This document shows, in pieces, positions 45,799-55,999 of a stretch of DNA of 64,000 nucleotides. The position numbers and the translations under genes were made by a program. This stretch comes from Gibbula magus (lineage: Eukaryota; Mollusca; Gastropoda; Trochida; Trochidae): the NCBI GenBank assembly GCA_936450465.1, contig OW388294.1, positions 558,001 to 622,000 of the forward strand, given 5' to 3'. The notes beneath the pieces are model-generated. The model was not told the origin of the DNA. It made no database searches and worked only from the letters and a program-made list of their open reading frames with translations. Numbering within the stretch: position 1 is the first letter of the stretch; each line of letters begins with the position of its first letter.

Positions 45799-46452
45799 TA
45801 TAGGTATAGATTGGTATACATTGATACAGGTATAGATTGGTATACACTGATACAGGTATAGATTGGTATACACTGATACAGGTATAGATTGGTATACACT
45901 GATACAGGTATAGGTTGGTATACACTGATACAGGTATAGATTGGTATACACTGATACAGGTATAGATTCTTATACACTGATACAGGTATATATTGATATA
46001 CACTGATACAGGTATAGATTGGTATACACTGATACAGGTATAGATTGGTATACACTGATACAGGTATAGAGTGGTATACACTGATACAGGTATATATTGA
46101 TATACACTGATACAGGTATAGATTGGTATACACTGATACAGGTATAGGTTGGTATACACTGATACAGGTATAGATTGGTATACACTGATACATGTATAGA
46201 TTGGTATACACTGATACAGGTATAGATTGGTATACACTGATACAGGTATAGATTGGTATACACTGATACAGGTATAGATTCTTATACACTGATACAGGTA
46301 TAGATTGGTATACACTGATACAGGTATAGATTGGTATACACTGATACAGGTATAGATTGGTATACACTGATACAGGTATAGATTGGTATACACTGATACA
46401 GGTATAGATTGGTATACACTGATACAGGTATAGATTGGTATACACTGATACA
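45799..46452. repeat. 26-bp minisatellite, about 25 copies
   Basis: The unit GGTATAGATTGGTATACACT plus GATACA recurs with rare variants (ATTCTTATAC, TATTGATATAC, GAGTGGTATAC, GGTTGGTATAC). The order ATTCTTATAC, TATTGATATAC also suggests local block copying. GTATAC is a palindrome in each unit. The Tyr/Ile/Cys frames on the minus strand are artefacts of three 26-bp units making 78 bp. Confidence 0.95.
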
Positions 46453-46790
46453 CATATACACAATGAGATTTTCAGGAAATATACTGAGATGGGACGTGTG
46501 TGTGTTAGTAATGTCAATATTGCATTATTTTTTATGGTATGTTTAATACATCAATGGATTAATATTTATTCAAAGCTAGATATGATGTGAGTATAAATGA
46601 TATTCTACAGCTATATAATGTGATATACATAATGAGGATATACTTATACCGCGCTGAACTCCATGCCGCAAGGGACATCAAGGTGCACCCACATTAATTA
46701 TTACCCTGGTGTAAGGACCAACATCATTCCCTACTTTTCCTTCTCAACTCACTGGGACTATACAAATATGTACTGGATTGTACCGATGAT
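46453..46790. other. No supported gene
   Basis: Unremarkable. The stretch 46655-46740 has coding-like composition but no open frame of useful length; it may be an interspersed repeat fragment. Confidence 0.4.
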
Positions 46791-49082
46791 ACAGAGGGCG
46801 TGGCCTAGCTTCCCTTAATACGAGTTACATGTGGTAGACAGAGGGCGTGGCCTAGCTTCCCTTAATACGAGTTACATGTGGTAGACAGAGGGCGTGGCCT
46901 TCCCTTAATACGAGTTACATGTGGTAGACAGAGGGCGTGGCCTTCCCTTAATACGAGTTACATGTGGTAGACAGAGGGCGTGGCCTAGCTTCCCTTAATA
47001 CGAGTTAAATGTGGTAGACAGAGTGCGTGGCCTTCCCTTAATACGAGTTACATGTGGTAGACAGAGGGCGTGGCCTAGCTTCCCTTAATACGAGTTACAT
47101 GTGGTAGACAGAGGGCGTGGCCTTGCTTCCCTTAATACGAGTTACATGTGGTAGACAGAGGGCGTGGCCTAGCTTCCCTTAATACGAGTTACATGTGGTA
47201 GACAGAGGGCGTGGCCTAGCTTCCCTTAATACGAGTTACATGTGGTAGACAGAGGGCGTGGCCTAGCTTCCCTTAATACGAGTTACATGTGGTAGACAGA
47301 GGGCGTGGCCTAGCTTCCCTTAATACGAGTTACATGTGGTAGACAGAGGGCGTGGCCTAGCTTCCCTAAATACGAGTTACATGTGGTAGACAGAGGGCGT
47401 GGCCTAGCTTCCCTTAATACGAGTTACATGTGGTAGACAGAGGGCGTGGCCTAGCTTCCCTAAATACGAGTTACATGTGGTAGACAGAGGGCGTGGCCTA
47501 GCTTCCCTTAATACGAGTTACATGTGGTAGACAGAGGGCGTGGCCTTCCCTTAATACGAGTTACATGTGGTAGACAGAGGGCGTGGCCTTCCCTTAATAC
47601 GAGTTACATGTGGTAGACAGAGGGCGTGGCCTAGCTTCCCTTAGTACGAGTTACATGTGGTAGACAGAGGGCGTGGCCTTCCCTTAATACGAGTTACATG
47701 TGGTAGACAGAGGGCGTGGCCTAGCTTCCCTTAATACGAGTTACATGTGGTAGACAGAGGGCGTGGCCTTCCCTTAATACAGGTTACATGTGGTAGACAG
47801 AGGGCGTGGCCTTCCCTTAATACGGGTTACATGTGGTAGACAGAGGGCGTGGCCTAGCTTCCCTTAATACGAGTTACATGTGGTAGACAGAGGGCGTGGC
47901 CTTCCCTTAATACGAGTTACATGTGGTAGACAGAGGGCGTGGCCTTCCCTTAATACGAGTTACATGTGGTAGACAGAGGGCGTGGCCTTCCCTTAATACG
48001 AGTTACATGTGGTAGACAGAGGGCGTGGCCTAGCTTCCCTTAATACGAGTTACATGTGGTAGACAGAGGGCGTGGCCTTCCCTTAATACAGGTTACATGT
48101 GGTAGACAGAGGGCGTGGCCTTCCCTTAATACGGGTTACATGTGGTAGACAGAGGGCGTGGCCTAGCTTCCCTTAATACGAGTTACATGTGGTAGACAGA
48201 GGGCGTGGCCTTCCCTTAATACGAGTTACATGTGGTAGACAGAGGGCGTGGCCTTCCCTTAATACGAGTTACATGTGGTAGACAGAGGGCGTGGCCTTCC
48301 CTTAATACGAGTTACATGTGGTAGACAGAGGGCGTGGCCTAGCTTCCCTTAATACGAGTTACATGTGGTAGACAGAGGGCGTGGCCTTCCCTTAATACGA
48401 GTTACATGTGGTAGACAGAGGGCGTGGCCTAGCTTCCCTTAATACGAGTTACATGTGGTAGACAGAGTGCGTGGCCTTCCCTAAATACGGGTTACATGTG
48501 GTAGACAGAGGGCGTGGCCTTCCCTTAATACGGGTTACATGTGGTAGACAGAGGGCGTGGCCTTCCCTTAATACGAGTTACATGTGGTAGACAGAGGGCG
48601 TGGCCTAGCTTTCCTTAATACGAGTTACATGTGGTAGACAGAGGGCGTGGCCTTCCCTTAATACGGGTTACATGTGGTAGACAGAGGGCGTGGCCTTCCC
48701 TTAATACGAGTTACATGTGGTAGACAGAGGGCGTGGCCTAGCTTCCCTTAATACGAGTAACATGTGGTAGACAGAGGGCGTGGCCTTCCCTTAATACGAG
48801 TTACATGTGGTAGACAGAGTGCGTGGCCTAGCTTCCCTTAATACGAGTTACATGTGGTAGACAGAGGGCGTGGCCTAGCTTCCCTTAATACGAGTTACAT
48901 GTGGTAGACAGAGGGCGTGGCCTTCCCTTAATACGAGTTACATGTGGTAGACAGAGGGCGTGGCCTTCCCTTAACACGAGTTACATGTGGTAGACAGAGG
49001 GCGTGGCCTTCCCTTAATGCGAGTTACATGTGGTAGACAGAGGGCGTGGCCTTCCCTTAATACGAGTTACATGTGGTAGACA
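46791..49082. repeat. 47/43-bp minisatellite, about 51 copies, each with GGGCGTGGCC
   Basis: Units begin AGACAGAGGGCGTGGCC. The long form then reads TAGCTTCCCTTAATACGAG and the short form drops TAGC. Both end TTACATGTGGT. Long and short forms are mixed in recurring blocks; a GGGTTACATG/AGGTTACATG pair appears twice at about 47775-47830 and 48085-48140, roughly 310 bp apart. Rare variants include GAGTGCGTGG and CCCTAAATAC. Confidence 0.96.
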
Positions 49083-49935
49083 TATTGGATGTTCTAGATT
49101 CATAGCTGGACCGACAGATGGGGTGATTTCTCTGTGTATATCTGTTGTACTTCCATATCTATATCAAGAAACTAGTTATGCATTCCATATCCATCAAGAT
49201 TATTTCAAGGATCAACAATAGGTCAATTATCAGTTGTTTATACCATGTGACAATTCATTTATTTAATGGTCTTTTGAGGGAAAATCATACCAATCAATGT
49301 TATGTAAATGAAGTAACGGATGGACATAACCACACATTGATATTCGTCCAGTTCTCCTGTGATACACAGACTGTACGAGCGCTGTTAGTTGTACTCTAGC
49401 TCAGTGTATCTATCTGTACACTATGCCATGAAATAAATAAATCCTATAACTTTAAAGCGCACTAGAATCGCGGTTTCAAGCAATTTAACTTCATTTAAAT
49501 CAGCGAATAATAGATAAAATACTAAAGTTAGTCCTGTCTGTTTTTACATTTTTATTGAACTTTTAAATGCTACGGACTTTTTAACTGGCTTTCGTTCGGT
49601 TGATAACAAATCCCTCACTCGTTTAATTAAAACAATTATTAACGGTACTTTAGTATTATCTATTTAAAACACGTACGCTATGGTATTATATTGTCTATGT
49701 ACTCTTTTCTGTAATACACCAATGGCCCGACCATGAATTGAATAAATAATGTGCACTAGGTACTCTGTAACTGTGCAACTCTGTAAACAAAAACATGTTG
49801 ATTAAGGTGAACGTGTACAGTAGTTATGTAATGATGATTCAATAATTCTTTCCTAATTGACAAGAGAATGTATGCATGCAGATTTAGCAGATGAATGTGT
49901 AACCCACCCATCAAACTAAATACATTTAGATTCAG

Positions 49936-50052
49936 GTGAGGTGAGGTGAGGTGAGGTGAGTTAGGGTTTAACGCCGCTTTCAAGAGTAATTCACTTATAT
50001 CGCGGCTGCTAGTATTACAGCAGGGAGAAAGCCCGCAACGCCATGTGGCCAG
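49936..50052 (+). mobile_element. Short interspersed repeat with GGTGA head, mollusc-type
   Basis: Five GGTGA pentamers lead into TTAGGGTTTAACGCCGCTTT and then a segment containing ATATCGCGGCTGC. This arrangement (GTGAG-rich head, TTTAACGCCGC core, ATATCGCGGC) resembles an interspersed repeat I know to be common in mollusc genomes. It is absent from copy B at the matching site, so it inserted after the duplication or was replaced there. The similarity is from memory and not from a search. Confidence 0.45.

Positions 50053-50103
<51 letters not shown>
50053..50103 (+). repeat. (C)51 homopolymer
   Basis: Fifty-one consecutive C residues directly after the interspersed repeat. The Gly-rich minus-strand frame is an artefact. 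The length may be partly an assembly effect. Confidence 0.95.
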
Positions 50104-50107
<4 letters not shown>

Positions 50108-50344
50108 AAGGCATCAATAAAAAAAAATATTCGAATCAATAGGAAGTGTTAAACAGTACCGTATTTCATATTATAATCCCCGGTAATTATCAAAACTGCA
50201 AAGACAAGCCATTGTTATAATATATTATGCGCCGGTTATGTTACATAATCAGTTCGACATTTTCAGTTGAACACCAGTAAAGTGTTACATGTATTGAATG
50301 TTAAAAATATCGGTTACCTATACCAACACACAGGAAAACAACAA

Positions 50345-50410
50345 GATTTTCAATCAATCAATATTTATTCCTCAAAAAACACCCACGGTGGTACAAGAGA
50401 ATATAAATAA
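50345..50410 (-). mobile_element. Possible non-LTR retrotransposon 3' tail, copy A
   Basis: On the minus strand the segment reads TACCACCGTGGGTG, then GAGGAATAAATATTGATTGA. A short 3' end with AATAAA followed by an (ATTG)-type microsatellite is typical of CR1/L2-like LINE tails and their SINE partners. The same tail lies at 57255-57320 in copy B, so it predates the duplication. Confidence 0.4.
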
Positions 50411-50485
50411 ACATAATTATCAACCTACTAGCCATATAACGTGATACTTGAAACGACCTTTCTAAACCGTATCACCCGGTACGAC

Positions 50486-50542
50486 GGACTTACAACATTG
50501 TAAGTCCCTCCAGGAGGGTTTACACAGACAGTTGTAAACCCT
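50486..50542. repeat. Two adjacent perfect hairpins, private to copy A
   Basis: First: GGACTTACAA, spacer CA, exact complement TTGTAAGTCC (50486-50507). Second: AGGGTTTACA, 8-bp spacer, TGTAAACCCT (50515-50542). A third half-arm GTAAACCCT follows at about 50571. The segment is absent from the aligned part of copy B. Confidence 0.8.
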
Positions 50543-50896
50543 GTTTGAAGGAATTATAATGATTGTAAACCCTGATATAGTTGTTAAGATAACGGCTTGA
50601 AAGTAAAGATCTGAAGAAACAGAAAAATTTCATAAGTTTACGATAGAATATGTACAGCAAATATTTTAATAACCTGTAGTTACTGAGTCAACGCCTTAGA
50701 CTACTGCGCCAAGGGGGCACACGAGATTTCACGGTACAAAGGAAACTCATATAGCGCGGCTGTTAACAGGCTGACATCACCGAGGGATCCTCAATATAAC
50801 GCCAGGGATCCTCAATATAACGCGATAACAAGTAAAGAGCCTGTTTTACACTTAAAAACGGTTGATAATATAGATAAGCCATTCTACCTCGGATAT

Positions 50897-51014
50897 GTAT
50901 TAGATGTACTCACTCTTTTCCGAGGGCATTGTCAGCCGAGGAGGCTACACGATTTTTAAAAAAAAATAGGTGTATCAGCCAATGCCCTCGGAAAAGAGTG
51001 GGTACATCTAATAC
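50897..51014. mobile_element. Fold-back/MITE-like element with 35-bp terminal inverted repeats
   Basis: Arms at 50897-50931 and 50980-51014 are reverse complements with one mismatch (T versus C in GTAC(T/C)CACTC). A 48-bp loop with an A9 run separates them. It sits just before the shared TTACGATTTGTC block and has no counterpart at that position in copy B. No coding capacity and no clear target duplication. Confidence 0.65.
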
Positions 51015-51031
51015 TTATTTTACGATTTGTC

Positions 51032-51037
51032 TTTATT
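51032..51037 (-). promoter_or_regulatory. Possible polyadenylation signal of gene copy A
   Basis: AATAAA on the minus strand, about 383 bp past the stop of the 51420-52628 gene, in a block shared with copy B (57731-57736). It is the first AATAAA I see downstream of the stop. Confidence 0.4.
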
Positions 51038-51202
51038 GAATTGGGCATCCGGTATATGTTTTCGATATTCTGAAAGTTTTAAAAATGAAATAGACATAAA
51101 ACCTAAATTGAGGTTTGGGAGAGAATATGAGACTATTTACTTCCGCTATAAGTTCTTTTCAATTTTAGCAAAATGTAATTCTTCTATGGTGGTGGTCCGA
51201 CA

Positions 51203-51422
51203 ACAGCATTCAGAGTCCCTTCAAGCGTTCACATCACAGTATATCGATATTTCATAGTTAAATTAAATCACGTTCGGTTATGATAAGAGTTTGACACCAG
51301 CATTCAGTGTCCCTTCAAGCGTACAGATCACAGTATATCGATATTTCATAGTTCATAAATCACGTCCTGTTATGATAAGAGTTTGACAACAGCATTCAGT
51401 GTCCCTCCAAGCGTACAGATCA
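51203..51422. repeat. 92-bp repeat, about 2.4 copies, copy A
   Basis: Units contain CATTCAGTGTCCCTTCAAGC, TATATCGATATTTCATAG and TAAATCACGTTCGGTTATGA. The array directly abuts the 3' end of the gene. The same repeat has about 17 copies at the equivalent place in copy B. Confidence 0.93.
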
Positions 51423-52628
51423 CAATCTGAAGCGGTGTCCAGTCCTCTGTAGGAGTGTGCACTTGTTACGTGACTTTAAGCACTTGTCTCTTATTGCTCT
51501 GTTCACTTCCACTTGATGACAGTTCATATTGCCGGGGCAGGACATTATCTGATCATCATCTTTAGTTTTAGTAAATTTCAGTGTTCCCGACTTGCACAGT
51601 GTGTGATGACTGTTCATAACAACGTTAACTTTTCTTACAATTTCTTTCTTTTCTGACATTCTGTAAAGATGAGCCGTTCCTGACATCTTATGTGTATTGC
51701 ACCAGTAGAGAATCCTGATTTTACAGTCGAATCCAACCAACATTGACGTAGTCTTTACTTTTTGAATTGACTCTTTTTGATTTATTTTGAGGTATTTTAC
51801 CATTATGTTTTTCCCCATCTTGTAATACAAGTGTTCGCCAGGTTCAAGAAACAAACCATCGTCTAGATTCCCCGAAGTTATTTCCTTTCTGTAGGTGCCA
51901 TCAAAATTAACAGAAATAATCTTGCTCGTCGACAATCCATCAAGCAATATGAAAATCCTTCTGATAACAGAATCAACAACCATCTCTCTGAACTTGAATC
52001 CTTTTACTGGAGTAAATGTCTCAACCTTGACGAAACGATTCTTATCTACATCATACTTCCCAAGCTGAAATGGCGACACATGATAATAAGCAAAACAGAC
52101 ATGTCCACGCTTTGTTGAAATATGGTTTGCTTTACGCACTTTAGGAATTCTAGTCTTTGTCAGAGGTTTCGTAGGCAATATCGTTGAACTGCAGTGATCA
52201 CTGGAATCCTTATTCGTCATGGAAACTCTCCCTCGGAGACTTTTGTTTAATACATTGAAGGACTTGGTTGTTTCCCAGCCCATGACTCTCTGATTCCCCT
52301 CCTCTCCTTGGTCACTCACTGGTGGTACGTGTGTACAGATATATGCCACGCAGTGTGCTCTTGAACAGTTCCTTCGAATCGGACGTCTTGAAGATTTTGT
52401 CCTTATATTGAAATAGGAACATTTGCCATCTCTCAAACCGTTTCTGACAAAAGGTACACTGCTGCATCCCCCTGCTAGCGAGCAGTGGCGGATGCACTCA
52501 AGGAGACTCGCTTCAGAACGCACTGAAAGTGTTCCAAAGTCGGTGGAATTGATTTGAATTCGTTTCCAGTGTTGTATTTTAATTCCAACACACAATGTGA
52601 TAAAGATATTACAAAGCAGTAACTTCAT
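51420..52628 (-). CDS. Secreted PAN-like plus LDLR-B/YWTD-like protein, copy A
   Basis: An intronless 402-residue frame. Residues 1-16 (MKLLLCNIFITLCVGI) form a signal peptide, so the protein is secreted or lumenal. Residues about 28-98 look like a PAN/apple domain: C45-x3-C49-x5-C55-x14-C70, with C88, C93 and C98 after it; such domains bind proteins or glycans. Residues about 100-175 are a Ser/Thr/Lys/Arg-rich linker. Residues about 177-335 resemble LDLR class-B (YWTD) propeller strands: VVDSVIRRIFIL, IISVNFDGTYRKEI, LEPGEHLYYK, RILYWCN. Further Cys at 345, 364, 370, 383 and 390 suggest a disulfide-rich C-terminus. The pairing and the fold are inferred from pattern. A near-identical paralogue lies at 59561-60730. 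A full propeller needs six blades and fewer are visible, so the fold may be partial. Exact function unknown. Confidence 0.75.
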   Translation of the reverse strand: MKLLLCNIFITLCVGIKIQHWKRIQINSTDFGTLSVRSEASLLECIRHCSLAGGCSSVPFVRNGLRDGKCSYFNIRTKSSRRPIRRNCSRAHCVAYICTHVPPVSDQGEEGNQRVMGWETTKSFNVLNKSLRGRVSMTNKDSSDHCSSTILPTKPLTKTRIPKVRKANHISTKRGHVCFAYYHVSPFQLGKYDVDKNRFVKVETFTPVKGFKFREMVVDSVIRRIFILLDGLSTSKIISVNFDGTYRKEITSGNLDDGLFLEPGEHLYYKMGKNIMVKYLKINQKESIQKVKTTSMLVGFDCKIRILYWCNTHKMSGTAHLYRMSEKKEIVRKVNVVMNSHHTLCKSGTLKFTKTKDDDQIMSCPGNMNCHQVEVNRAIRDKCLKSRNKCTLLQRTGHRFRL

Positions 52629-53191
52629 TCTTGTCTCTTCAGATTCAGTTCAACAAAATAAGACACCCACCTTGTGTTTCTTTTAGTGGTAATGTGTTAT
52701 ATTTGAAAATAATATAGCTTATATTTTAGACATTTCTTAATAAAATACTCCACATCCATTGGCAGCGTGTCTAGACCTGTCTTATTTCAATTTTGGATCA
52801 CAATTAATTATAATTAATGTTCTTTTAAATTGAGTCTTTTCTTTTTTCAGATCTCTTTAGATATATATTTGCAATACATTTATCCATCATGCTGTCAGTC
52901 TATCACGTTCCATATTGCACACCATTTGTGTACGTGATTGAAGATATTGTCTAATGCATTATAAATGCAAATGCATTAATGACAAAACGTTGTTTTCATG
53001 TAAGTTTTCATGTAAGTTGTATCCGGACGTGATATTTTACGATGTATTTTAGATTTTAATTTCCTACTTCAACAGGTTTGTTAGTTTCAAGCATACCCAG
53101 TCATTAAACAATAGTTATGACAATAACAACTTGTTATTCTAATGGCTTAAAATACTTGACTCATCCATCGTTTACGTATCTACCCGATCCC

Positions 53192-53293
53192 GCCAGGGGC
53201 ACGGCAACTTTGTCTGTAGTAGAGAACTGTTCTACACTCAGTAAGGTTTGGATCCAATGCTACACTGAATTTCAGAGTAGTACCACCTACATC
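53192..53293 (+). mobile_element. 5'-truncated SINE body
   Basis: About 100 bp starting CCAGGGGCACGGCAACTTTG and ending AGTAGTACCACCT, matching the body of the SINE at 53586-53682 with a few substitutions. The tRNA-like head is missing. It lies where copies A and B of the duplication stop matching. Confidence 0.6.
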
Positions 53294-53526
53294 TGTCCAT
53301 GAATATATTCATGTATTCAGATTGGTGGTACTTAATTTCAGGAGTCAAAATTAACCTTATCAAAGCTATGTCCATTTGGAGTACTCACATGCATAATACT
53401 AATACTACAAACAGTATTGTCTAGCCCTTTATTACAGACAGACAGACAGACAGACATTTTATTCAGTAACAGGTCACCGGCCCAAAATACATGTACATAA
53501 TTATTTGAATAATATGAGCACATTGT

Positions 53527-53690
53527 AACATATAGCGCAGTGGTTAGCGCGTTGGGCTTTGGATCAAGAGGTCCGGTTCCAATCTCGCCAGGGGCACGGC
53601 AACTTTGTCTGCAGTAGATAACTATTCTACACGCAGTAAGGTTTGGCTGCAATGCTACACTGAATTTCAGCGTAGTACCACAAACCTCAA
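53527..53690 (+). mobile_element. tRNA-derived SINE
   Basis: The head has a good pol III box A (TAGCGCAGTGG, 53533-53543) and a box B-like GGTTCCAATCTC (53575-53586). They are spaced as in a tRNA gene (54 bp from box A start to box B end). The anticodon-loop region reads GGGCTTTGGATC and resembles a glutamine tRNA, but pairing is too poor for a functional tRNA. The 100-bp body after it is duplicated at 53192-53293. Confidence 0.65.
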
Positions 53691-53693
53691 ACA

Positions 53694-53755
53694 GACAGCA
53701 TTCTCTCTGTTAATTACGGGGTAAGACTCAAACAGACAACATTCTGTCTGTCACA
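53694..53755. repeat. Two-copy seed of the 37/40-bp repeat, copy A
   Basis: Two units of CTCAAACAGACA(A/G)CATTC followed by TCTGTTAATTACGGGGTAAG, then the flank CACAAACATACACCGAGGCGG. The same flank follows the large array at 62836-63949. Confidence 0.85.
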
Positions 53756-53825
53756 AACATACACCGAGGCGGATACTAGTATATAAACATAGTCAGGGCT
53801 CACAAACAATAATACTGCTACAAAT

Positions 53826-54596
53826 TATACATCTTGGCAATCGCATTTCTGCGACTTGAGGCCTGTCGGTGCAGTATATTGTGACGTGACTACAGCCGGT
53901 ACTTATAGTTCATCCTTCACGCCCAGTATTGATAGACAGACAGACATACAGATATAAGAGTGTATTCGATAGCATCATTAATATCATCATGTCTCCTTGG
54001 TCTATAGAAGCGAAATTCTTTTTTTTAAAACATATCCATTTAGTATGTAAACTATGTAATTTTATGCGTGGCTCGTTGTAATAAACAATCCACGGTCACG
54101 CATCCATTATTCAGCGGGGTTGGGTTAAAACATTATAGGAGTACCTCGCTAAAAGGGGAAATAATATGTGTAACTTGGTCACGCAAGTTCAACTTCATGC
54201 ATGGTATAGTACTACGGTGTGTTTGTGGTTGTTAAAACCAGTAAAGGAGTAGCCGACCAGGAATGATGTGAACGTGTCCTCGGAGTGCGTCAGCTTCATG
54301 GCCACCAACTATGTTGCATTGTGATAAACACTTCAGGATCTATACAAACAGATGACGTCAGTGCTTTGTAAGATACGACATATACACTTTAGACGCCATA
54401 ATAACCTGTGAAATATGCCAGTGAAAATGGCTTCAAATCAAGCTTCAAATATTAAATGTTGTATTTGAACACACCATAATTGGTTGTCACGAATTAGATA
54501 TATATGTTTCTGTCAGTCTTTAAGTGACATACATAATGTTAAAATGTGCTTGTGTTGCGTTGTTGATTAAAACAGCAGTATTGTTAAAGTATTCTG
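53826..54596. other. Spacer between duplicons; nothing recognised
   Basis: No array or coding frame. It contains a TGACGTCA at about 54355 (CRE-type palindrome) and a short GACAGACAGACA run at about 53934. Confidence 0.4.
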
Positions 54597-55271
54597 TTCT
54601 CTGTGTATATCTGTTGTAATTCCATATCTATATCAAGAAACTAGTTATGCATTCCATATCCATCAAGATTATTTCAAGGATCAACAATAGGTCATTAATC
54701 AGTTGTTTATACCATGTGACAATTCATTTATTGAATGGTCTTTTGAGGGAAAATCTTACCAATCAATGCTATGTAAATGAAGTAACTTATGGACATAACC
54801 ACACATTGATATTCGTCCAGTTCTCCTGTGATACACAGACTGTACGAGCGCTGTTAGTTGTACTCTAGCTCAGTGTATCTATCTGTACACTATGCCATGA
54901 AATAATTAAATCCTATAACTTTAAAGCGCACTAGAATCGCGGTTTCAAGCGATTTAACTTCATTTAAATCAGCGAATAATAAATAAAATACTAAAGTTTG
55001 TCCTGTCTGTTTTTACATTTTTATGAAACTTTTAAATGCTATGGAACTTTTAACTGGCTTTCGTTCGGTTGATAACAAATCTCTCACTCGTTTAATTAAA
55101 ACAAGAATTTAACGGTACGTCGTTTAGTATTACCTATTTAACACACGTACGCTATGGTATTATATTGTCTATGTACTCTTTTCTGTAATACACCATTGGC
55201 CCGATCATGAACTGAATAAATAATGTGCACTAGGTACTCTGTAACTGTGCAACTCTGTAAACAAAAACATA

Positions 55272-55776
55272 TTGCTATAATTACCTCAGTACAACAACAT
55301 AGACATGGAGGCCAGGTGGTCCGTGGCACCAACGCACATTCCGCAGTCCCACATATAGAGACATGTAAACTAGTAGGTAATGTTACTGGAGCACCAGCTG
55401 ATTTCGTCAGATGTATCGAAAGATAAGACCAGAGACCCACAACCCTGTCCAGAATAGAGATCGACAAGCACGTCGTCAGTGGTAATTCGTATGGGCCGTA
55501 TGCTTAAATATGTGTAGTCATCACACACAGAAACTCCAGGTGTACAGGGCAGACTCAATGATACATCGTAAACTTAATGATATTGAACATTAAAGATTGT
55601 GTACGCTAAGCTCTCGTATATAATTATTGTATGGCATGTTACCGTTGTTAAACACTTAATTTACTGTTCCCCCTCTCCCTTTACCAAAATCCATTATTAA
55701 TTTACTTCGAATTTGGCATTCATTGTACAGCAAAAACTCTCAAACTACATTACACGTTGTAATGGCGAGGCCATCT
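55272..55776. other. Copy B-specific insertion of about 500 bp
   Basis: Interrupts the homology between duplicons: copy A runs directly from the ACAAAAACAT block to GATTAAGGTGAA. It contains the possible exon at 55370-55567. Confidence 0.6.
55370..55567 (-). pseudogene. Possible orphan exon of a Cys-containing extracellular protein
   Basis: A minus-strand frame without ATG reads DVSLSLPCTPGVSVCDDYTY, continues with alternating hydrophobic strands (LSIRPIRI, VLVDLYSG) and includes GCGSLVLSFDTSDEISWCSS. Composition and four Cys look like a beta-rich extracellular domain. I find no clean splice acceptor or donor around it (TAA upstream, TAG downstream) and no partner exons. It may be a decayed exon carried in with the insertion. 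Confidence 0.22.
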
Positions 55777-55999
55777 GATTAAGGTGAAAGTGTACAGTAG
55801 TTATGTAATGATGATTCAATAATTCTTTCCTAAGTGACAAGAGAATGTATGCAAGCAGATGTACCAGATGAATGTGTAACGCACTCATCAAACTAAATAC
55901 ATTTAGATTGACAGTTATATGTTATCATATCTGATAATATCAGACGTCGTATGACACAATACATCTGTTGATCTCAATGTGTTTATACTGCATACTCCT

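Larger units (their letters stand above)
49125..53825. repeat. Segmental duplication, copy A
   Basis: Homologous, in the same order and orientation, to 54597-64000. Blocks: 49125-49800 with 54597-55265; 49810-49935 with 55777-55912; 50104-50410 with 57018-57320; 51015-51420 with 57715-59510; 51420-53175 with 59510-61335; 53694-53825 with about 63890-64000. Identity looks high (over 90 percent in most blocks, by eye). Copy A has private insertions (49936-50103, 50486-51014, 53192-53690). A 73-codon frame (ATG at 49178, ends 49399) is conserved in length in both copies, but nearly all its differences change amino acids, so I do not call it a gene. Confidence 0.88.

Noticed and set aside
45717..46517. 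Tyr/Ile/Cys-rich minus-strand frames up to 266 codons
   Set aside because: All three frames on this strand are open over the 26-bp array, which shows they are composition artefacts.
49178..49399. 73-codon frame conserved in length in both duplicons
   Set aside because: Differences between copies are almost all amino-acid changing, which is the neutral expectation for recent duplicates; no domain.
49756..50139. Frame with a poly-glycine block
   Set aside because: The glycines come from the (C)51 homopolymer.
53533..53586. Functional tRNA gene
   Set aside because: Boxes A and B are present, but stems pair poorly and the body is a repeated SINE.
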